Positions 1-4,380 of a stretch of DNA of 10,450 nt are shown here, piece after piece (within the stretch, counting starts at the first letter, position 1; each line of letters starts with the position of its first letter). The position numbers and the translations under genes are program-made. The notes under the pieces are model-generated. The model saw only the letters and a program-made list of their open reading frames with translations. It searched no databases and was not told the origin of the DNA. Source of the stretch: Pseudomonadota bacterium (GTDB taxonomy: Bacteria > Pseudomonadota > Alphaproteobacteria > Sphingomonadales > Sphingomonadaceae); assembly GCA_023427285.1 (NCBI GenBank), contig JAEZBH010000230.1:1-10450 (forward strand), in the 5' to 3' direction.

Positions 1-87
1 CGCAAACATATTCTGGGGCTCATCAAGCATCTGGGCACCTCCGGTCTGGAGCGCGCAGAAGAGAGCGACGCCGTCGCCGCAGCCTGA
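1..87 (+). CDS. C-terminal fragment of an unidentified protein
   Basis: Frame 1 is open from the window edge to a TGA at 85-87, giving 28 residues that end in an Ala-rich tail (…ESDAVAAA). The codon third positions are mostly G or C, as in the other genes here, which supports real coding. The fragment is too short to assign a family. It is followed by a GC-rich hairpin at 100-121, consistent with a gene end. It runs towards the minus-strand precursor genes, so it is probably not part of the lasso locus. Confidence 0.45.
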   Translation, partial: RKHILGLIKHLGTSGLERAEESDAVAAA

Positions 88-99
88 TGCTTGTTGATT

Positions 100-121
100 G
101 GGGATGCCGACGGGCATCTCC
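100..121 (+). terminator. Hairpin after the upstream gene, possible terminator
   Basis: A 9-bp stem (GGGGATGCC paired with GGCATCTCC, one G-T wobble) with a 4-nt loop lies 13 nt after the stop codon of the partial gene. There is no T-tract on either side, so it is not a textbook intrinsic terminator. It may still act as a transcript-end hairpin between this gene and the opposing precursor genes. The rest of 88-268 shows no gene; a weak GAGGC/GCCTC inverted repeat at 223-240 could help end the precursor transcript, but is not convincing. Confidence 0.3.
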
Positions 122-268
122 GGGCTCGAGAAATCGGAAATAAAGCAGCCTGGGGCCGCATGTCTGTGTGCGTGCTGGCCGCCAAGCTGTTCGTGAAAAA
201 TCAAAGTAACAGATAATGATACGAGGCGGATGTGTGCCTCCGCGAAACTGACGCGATGCAAGGTGCTA

Positions 269-385
269 TTACGGGCACACTTTGGCGTATTCCGACCATC
301 CATGGTCTGGCTCGCAGGGGTTATCCCAATACAAGCCGCTCCACATGCCCTTGGTTTCGGTTGAGACGCGTCCTAGTTCGATCAT
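269..385 (-). CDS. Lasso peptide precursor 3 (38 aa, ring Asp9)
   Basis: This encodes a lasso peptide precursor, too short for routine gene callers. The leader is MIELGRVSTETK. It keeps the E-L-G and the penultimate Thr of lasso leaders, the residues used for RRE binding and for cleavage before the core. The predicted core starts at Gly13: GMWSGLYWD, then NPCEP, then DHGWSEYAKVCP. Asp at core position 9 would form the 9-membered macrolactam with the Gly1 amine. Cys12 and Cys25 of the core may form a disulfide. The start is set by a Shine-Dalgarno AGGGGGA (392-398 on the complement) and by exact alignment with the two paralogues. It is the last of three tandem precursor genes, 79 nt after precursor 2. 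Ring closure and disulfide are inferred from the family, not shown. Confidence 0.9.
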   Translation of the reverse strand: MIELGRVSTETKGMWSGLYWDNPCEPDHGWSEYAKVCP

Positions 386-464
386 GAGTGGTCCCCCTTT
401 GAATTTTATCTCGCCGCCGGGGCGCAAGGTGATGTTTCAGTGAAAGGCAATGCCTGAGTCATGG

Positions 465-581
465 TTACGGGCATTGTTTGCTGAATTGCGACCAGCCCAT
501 GTCCGGCTCGCACGGATTGTCGAGGTAAAATCCGGAGGGGCGGCCTTTGGTTTTAGTTGAAACACAGCCTAATTCGATCAT
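465..581 (-). CDS. Lasso peptide precursor 2 (38 aa, ring Asp9)
   Basis: This is the second of three tandem lasso precursors. The leader is MIELGCVSTKTK, with Thr at position -2. The core begins GRPSGFYLD, followed by NPCEP and DMGWSQFSKQCP. Asp9 is the expected isopeptide acceptor, and Cys12 and Cys25 match those of the other two cores. The GRP opening resembles several known lasso cores, although that alone proves little. A Shine-Dalgarno GGGAGAA lies just upstream (586-592 on the complement). The leader has an extra Cys6 not found in the siblings; it would be removed with the leader. The gene sits 122 nt after precursor 1 and 79 nt before precursor 3, all probably on one transcript that diverges from the B and C genes. 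Confidence 0.9.
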   Translation of the reverse strand: MIELGCVSTKTKGRPSGFYLDNPCEPDMGWSQFSKQCP

Positions 582-703
582 GACTTTCTCCCTGTTCGGT
601 TGCCTCCCGTATGGGGTGGTTAGCCTTTGCGCTTGAAATAAAGAATAGCCGAGGGTGATCGGTAATCATCCTGAAGGAAATTATCGAACCTCCTCTGGCT
701 CTT

Positions 704-817
704 TTACGGGCACACAGTGCGATATTGGGACCGTCCAAGCTGCGGTTCACAGGGGTTGTCGTAATAAATGCCCCCGCCGCCCTTGGTTTCCATTGAGATG
801 CTTCCCAATTCGATCAT
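704..817 (-). CDS. Lasso peptide precursor 1 (37 aa, ring Asp8)
   Basis: This is the promoter-proximal precursor. The leader is MIELGSISMETK, and the core is GGGGIYYD, then NPCEP, then QLGRSQYRTVCP. One residue is missing from the ring relative to the two siblings, so the acceptor Asp falls at position 8 and the predicted ring is 8-membered. The cysteines fall at core positions 11 and 24, and the C-terminal Cys-Pro is kept. A good Shine-Dalgarno (AAGGAG, 6 nt spacing) supports this start. An in-frame ATG 11 codons upstream (complement of 848-850) would add MIFIRISKENT, but it has no ribosome site and would lie inside the palindrome at 837-853. The siblings also begin at MIELG, so the short form is preferred. 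Confidence 0.9.
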   Translation of the reverse strand: MIELGSISMETKGGGGIYYDNPCEPQLGRSQYRTVCP

Positions 818-1162
818 GGTGTTCTCCTTGGAAATCCGAATGAAAATCATTCGTTTTTGTAATTTATGTATCATATCTGAATAATCAAAATGATATTTCG
901 TGTATTTTTGTTGAATTGTGTCGCCGTTGTCGGCCTATGTATTGTTCTATTTTAAATGATTCCAATATTATAAATATAAACTAAATATAGGTTGTTGATA
1001 ATTTCTGGTGTTGAATAAAAATAATGCGTTGTGCCTGCGCTTTCGCCGATAGACCCAAGAGTGCGGCAAGGTCTGCGCTGAGGGTGCTGTCTGGAGCGTC
1101 AGGCAAAGGTGCGGCTGAATTCGTTTTGGCATGCTCAGGTGTCACATTCTTGGGGGTGGAAT
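818..1162. other. AT-rich divergent promoter region of the lasso locus
   Basis: This 345-bp stretch separates the minus-strand precursors from the plus-strand B and C genes. Positions about 840-1020 are strikingly AT-rich compared with the rest of the window, then composition jumps back to GC-rich from about 1025. It contains the palindrome at 837-853 and a second, looser inverted repeat (TATCAT at 869-874, ATGATA at 890-895). Both transcripts must start here. Candidate -10 boxes such as TATGAT on the complement exist, but none has a convincing -35 partner, so no promoter is marked. The open frames across 1024-1162 do not look coding. Confidence 0.6.
837..853. promoter_or_regulatory. Perfect 7-3-7 palindrome, Fur-box-like operator candidate
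   Basis: CGAATGAAAATCATTCG is a perfect inverted repeat centred about 28 bp upstream of the precursor 1 start. Its centre, AATGAAAATCATT, differs at one base from the centre of the classical Fur box (AATGATAATCATT), but the outer hexamers match poorly. On the plus strand it is followed by five Ts, so it could alternatively be a weak hairpin terminator; however, no plus-strand gene ends here. The position suits an operator controlling the precursor transcript. Regulator identity is inference. Confidence 0.4.
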
Positions 1163-1867
1163 ATGACAGTCTATTATCTGGCGGATCACGTCCACGCCTG
1201 CATTGCTTATGGTTACGTTGTTTTTCTCGATATCCAAAACGACAAATACACAGCCTTGGGGCCGGAAGTCAGCCGCTACCTGCATGGTCTTGCTGGGAAA
1301 AGGGCTATTGGCGCAGTCGATGTTGAGGACGGTCCATCAGAACTTCGCGCCGCAATCGCAAACCTTCTCGAGCGGGGCATGCTTCAGGCCGGTGTATTCA
1401 ACGCGCTCCACACTCGCTTGCCTTCTGTGGTCAAACCGCAGCGGGATTTAAGCGAAGCTGATGTTGAGGGCGGCGTCCAGGTGTCGGCGGGGCAGGTGAT
1501 CAGTTTCATTCTGGCGTACTGCCAAGCCATGATCGGCGTGAAGATCCTAGGCAATGCCCGATTGATAAAATCAATTTCGGCTAAATCGGCAAGGAGATCA
1601 TGTCAAAAGGGTCAAAAATACTCTCTCTCGGATCTTGTTCAGTCATTTCGATTTATCAGGATTTTTTTCTATAAAGAAATCGACCGATGCTATTTTGACT
1701 GCATTGTTCACATGTATTTTCTCAGAAAATATGGGTTTGATCCTGTGTGGGTGTTCGGCGTGAAAATGGAGCCGTTCTATGCCCATTGCTGGGTTCAAGT
1801 AGAGGAAACTCTCGTTACCAATTATCTGGGCGAGATCAGTATGTTCCGCCCGATAATGGCTGTATAG
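1163..1867 (+). CDS. Lasso peptide B protein: RRE plus transglutaminase-like leader peptidase
   Basis: This 234-residue protein fuses the two B functions. Residues about 1-85 look like the winged-helix RiPP recognition element (MTVYYLADHVHACI… VVFLDI… KYTALGPE), which binds the precursor leader. Residues about 110-234 are the transglutaminase-like cysteine protease that removes the leader. Cys176 (in RCYFDC) and His208 (in AHCW) fit the catalytic pair. The third residue, usually Asp 12 places after the His, is Asn220 here. ATG 1163 is chosen because GGGGGTGGA lies just upstream and the protein then starts at the usual RRE start; a GTG at 1109 would add 18 residues. The middle of the gene (about 1560-1740) is AT-rich. 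The C gene follows 10 nt later, so the two are surely co-transcribed. It opposes the three precursor genes. Confidence 0.9.
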   Translation: MTVYYLADHVHACIAYGYVVFLDIQNDKYTALGPEVSRYLHGLAGKRAIGAVDVEDGPSELRAAIANLLERGMLQAGVFNALHTRLPSVVKPQRDLSEADVEGGVQVSAGQVISFILAYCQAMIGVKILGNARLIKSISAKSARRSCQKGQKYSLSDLVQSFRFIRIFFYKEIDRCYFDCIVHMYFLRKYGFDPVWVFGVKMEPFYAHCWVQVEETLVTNYLGEISMFRPIMAV

Positions 1868-1877
1868 GGAGGTTTGC

Positions 1878-3719
1878 ATGCTCTCCTGTTTCGCTGTTGT
1901 TGAAAAAACGCCGCATGCCAAAGAACGCGCTGCTCGCCTTGTTTCCCACATTGTCTCGCGGCATCCTGACTATAAGCTTTGCTTTTCCGGCACTGGAATG
2001 ACCGTTTTGACGGCGGGAGAGGATCCAAGCGGTCTCCTCAAGCTTTACAAGCTGGCAGGTGCGCAAGGCGTGGTTATCGGGCGTCTGTTTCGCCGCTCGT
2101 GTCACTCTGTTGCGGAGTTAGTGCCGGAGTTGCTGTCAGAGCAGGAGTCCCGTGACATTGTATGCACGAACGGACGCCATCTTGTGGACAAGTATTGGGG
2201 GCGATATGCGGCGTTCTGTCCGGATCGGACGGGGCAGAGGAACATTGTTCTCAGTGATCCATCCGGGGCGCTGTCTATCTATTATTTTGAAACCGACGCT
2301 TACGTGCTGTTTTTCTCAAACGGAGCCGATTTCCATGATCTCGGGTTGACCCGCCTAAGCTTCAATGTGGATCGCATTGTGTCGCATGTCGCGATGCACT
2401 TGTTCGATTATGACAACAGCGGGTTCAACGAAATCAAAAAGGTTCGACGGGGCGGCGTGCTCAGTGTGGGCGAGAACGATGCGCGGACTGAGCAATATTG
2501 GCATCCTGGCAAGTTTGTCTCGAAATCGAAGCATTTGAGCGTCGATGGTGCCGCAGACCTTCTAAGCAATGTGATTGTCCAGTGCGTCGATGCCTGGGGA
2601 GGGGTGTTCGGCCGTGTTGGTATCTCTTTGTCGGGCGGTCTTGATTCCTCGATTGTCCTTGCAGCACTGAAGAACGGTATCAATACCCCGCACGTTTTTG
2701 CCTCGCATGGCTATTTTCCGTCCAGTGCGGAATCTGATGAGCGGCGTTGGGCTTGCGAAATGGCCGAATATGTCGGCGTGGATATTCAATGCACCGAATT
2801 GCGTCTCGCAAACATTGATCCCACGACCATCGCAGAATTTGAGTTCGAGGTGGAGCCGGTCAACTGTCTGGGAAATGTCATTTCTGGTCAGCGCAATGAA
2901 GCGTTTCTGGAAAAGAATGGCTGCGCGGCCCTTTTGACCGGTCACGGCGGGGATATGATCTTTATGCAGGGTGCAATGGCGTCGGCGGAGGACTATGTCT
3001 GGAATCACGGCTGGTCGTGGGGTGTTTTGCGGAGCGTGGTTCATAATGCTCTGATTACCCGAAATTCGTTTTACGGAGCATTGAGGGACACGGTCAGGCT
3101 ATGGCTGTCGGATGAGGGTCTTGATCTCGGCACCCTGCTTTCGGGCCGTAAAAACCCAATCGTGAATGAAGATCTGACGGCAGTTCTCGACATAAATCAG
3201 CAATGTGCGCACTGGTTGGGCGGGTTTCAGCAGATGTCTCTTGCCAAGGCGGCTCAACTGGCAAGCAGCTGGTGTGTGCAGCATCATCAGGTTCCGGGGC
3301 GGGCTGGAAGTGCAGTATTGCAGCTTCACCCGCTATTGTCGCAGCCTGTGCTGGAAGTCGTTGCCCAAATTCCGGCCCATCTCTTTTGTTGCAATGGAAT
3401 AGACCGGGGGCTTGCGCGGTATGCCTTCCGCCGGCATCTGCCGCGCAGTATCGCGGCGCGCCAGTCAAAGGGGAGCGCCAACGATTACTATGAGGATCTG
3501 TATAGCCGATATCTGGCGTTTTACCGGGACAGTTTGTGTGAAGGCGTTCTGATGGAAATGGACATTCTAAATGCACGAGCAGCAGAGAGAGCCTTCGCCA
3601 TTGATGTGTCCGAGAACAGTATGGCCAAATACCATGTGCTTGAGTTAATCGATATCGAATACTGGGCGCGGTGGTGGAAGCGGAAATCTGCCGGGCAAAG
3701 CAACGTTGTGCCTATTTAG
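1878..3719 (+). CDS. Lasso peptide C protein: asparagine-synthetase-like macrolactam synthetase
   Basis: This 613-residue enzyme should activate the core Asp side chain as an acyl-adenylate and join it to the Gly1 amine, closing the lasso ring. The N-terminal ~200 residues correspond to the degenerate glutaminase-like domain; the Cys is at position 4, not the position-2 nucleophile of true asparagine synthetases. The synthetase domain carries the ATP pyrophosphatase motif SGGLDSS at 252-258, GHGGD at 355-359, and SKG with Lys531 in the C-terminal part, the probable catalytic Lys by analogy with beta-lactam synthetase. Length fits the family. A GGGAGG Shine-Dalgarno precedes ATG 1878. It is the last gene of the B-C pair and converges on an Lrp-type regulator 56 bp away. 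No transporter or isopeptidase gene follows. Confidence 0.92.
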   Translation: MLSCFAVVEKTPHAKERAARLVSHIVSRHPDYKLCFSGTGMTVLTAGEDPSGLLKLYKLAGAQGVVIGRLFRRSCHSVAELVPELLSEQESRDIVCTNGRHLVDKYWGRYAAFCPDRTGQRNIVLSDPSGALSIYYFETDAYVLFFSNGADFHDLGLTRLSFNVDRIVSHVAMHLFDYDNSGFNEIKKVRRGGVLSVGENDARTEQYWHPGKFVSKSKHLSVDGAADLLSNVIVQCVDAWGGVFGRVGISLSGGLDSSIVLAALKNGINTPHVFASHGYFPSSAESDERRWACEMAEYVGVDIQCTELRLANIDPTTIAEFEFEVEPVNCLGNVISGQRNEAFLEKNGCAALLTGHGGDMIFMQGAMASAEDYVWNHGWSWGVLRSVVHNALITRNSFYGALRDTVRLWLSDEGLDLGTLLSGRKNPIVNEDLTAVLDINQQCAHWLGGFQQMSLAKAAQLASSWCVQHHQVPGRAGSAVLQLHPLLSQPVLEVVAQIPAHLFCCNGIDRGLARYAFRRHLPRSIAARQSKGSANDYYEDLYSRYLAFYRDSLCEGVLMEMDILNARAAERAFAIDVSENSMAKYHVLELIDIEYWARWWKRKSAGQSNVVPI

Positions 3720-3775
3720 AATTTTGCCGAAGCTTCTCGGGCGTGTTTGCCTTATAGCGCATATTGCTTGGTCCT

Positions 3776-4243
3776 TCAGCCAAGCGGGAGGCCTTTATAG
3801 GGCTTGACCTGTTCCAGAACGATATTGGATCGCATGGTTTGCAGCCCCGGTAAACTCATCAGCTTCTGATTGATGAAGGCTGAAAACGCCTCCAGGTCGC
3901 GCACCACGACCTTCAACTGGTAGTCGTTGTCTCCCGTGACCATCAGGCATTCCACCACCTCGGGCATGGCGAGAATGGCTTCGCGTGTCGGCTCCACTGT
4001 TGCTGTTGCCTGCCGCTCGAGCGTGATATGCACCAGCGCCGTCAGGCCAAGACTGACGCGTTTCTGATCTACAACCATCGTGTAGCCGCGGATGACGCCC
4101 AGCGCCTCCAGCCGCTGAAGCCTGCGTGCGCATTGCGACGGGGAGAGATTGATCTGCTCCGACAGTTGCACGTGGCTCAGCCGCGAATCCCGTTGCAGGG
4201 CGCGCAGCAGCTTCCAGTCATAACTGTCCAGGTCATCTGCCAT
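3776..4243 (-). CDS. bkdR: Lrp/AsnC family regulator, probably of the adjacent branched-chain oxoacid dehydrogenase genes
   Basis: This 155-residue protein has the Lrp/AsnC layout: an N-terminal helix-turn-helix (about residues 5-50, …LSHVQLSEQINLSPSQ…) followed by a RAM/ligand-binding domain with the pattern VVECLMVTGDNDYQLKVVV, typical of amino-acid-sensing regulators. ATG at 4243 gives the usual family length and start (MADDLDSYDWKLL); the frame stays open further upstream, but that sequence has no family resemblance. It diverges from the E1 gene across 137 bp holding a 14-bp palindrome. This is the same arrangement as bkdR and the bkd operon in pseudomonads, where BkdR activates the operon in response to branched-chain amino acids. 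The gene symbol rests on that context. Confidence 0.85.
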   Translation of the reverse strand: MADDLDSYDWKLLRALQRDSRLSHVQLSEQINLSPSQCARRLQRLEALGVIRGYTMVVDQKRVSLGLTALVHITLERQATATVEPTREAILAMPEVVECLMVTGDNDYQLKVVVRDLEAFSAFINQKLMSLPGLQTMRSNIVLEQVKPYKGLPLG

Positions 4244-4283
4244 GATCGAGCATCCAAAGCTGATCTGATGCGCAAATAAAGCA

Positions 4284-4297
4284 CGAACGATCGTTCG
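4284..4297. promoter_or_regulatory. 14-bp perfect palindrome between the Lrp regulator and E1 genes
   Basis: CGAACGATCGTTCG is fully self-complementary and lies 40 bp upstream of the regulator start and 83 bp upstream of the E1 start, where an operator would be expected. A TATATA at 4348-4353 could be the -10 of the E1 promoter, without an obvious -35. The palindrome is GC-rich and looks less like typical AT-centred Lrp sites and more like a TetR-type operator, so the bound protein is uncertain. Confidence 0.45.
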
Positions 4298-4380
4298 GGT
4301 AAAGGTGAATGCGAGGACACCGCACGGCCTCGGGCGCATAATCCTTTTATATAAAAAAAGATCAGGGGAAGGACGGGAGA

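Noticed and set aside
223..240. Inverted repeat GAGGC/GCCTC downstream of precursor 3, possible terminator
   Set aside because: The stem is only 5 bp with an 8-nt loop, and the T-rich stretch is too far away for a convincing intrinsic terminator.
553..750. Minus-strand open frame of 65 codons overlapping precursor 1
   Set aside because: It is out of frame with the precursor, has no good ribosome site, and its translation has no family look; the precursor in the other frame has paralogues and a Shine-Dalgarno.
269..817. Repeated segments resembling a CRISPR or direct-repeat array
   Set aside because: The recurring TTCGATCAT and TTACGGGCA blocks are the starts and ends of the three paralogous precursor genes, not short repeats with uniform spacers.
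1024..1326. Plus-strand open frame of 100 codons ahead of and overlapping the B gene
   Set aside because: It overlaps the start of the well-supported B gene in another frame, and its Cys/Arg/Ser/Gly-rich translation looks like a shadow.
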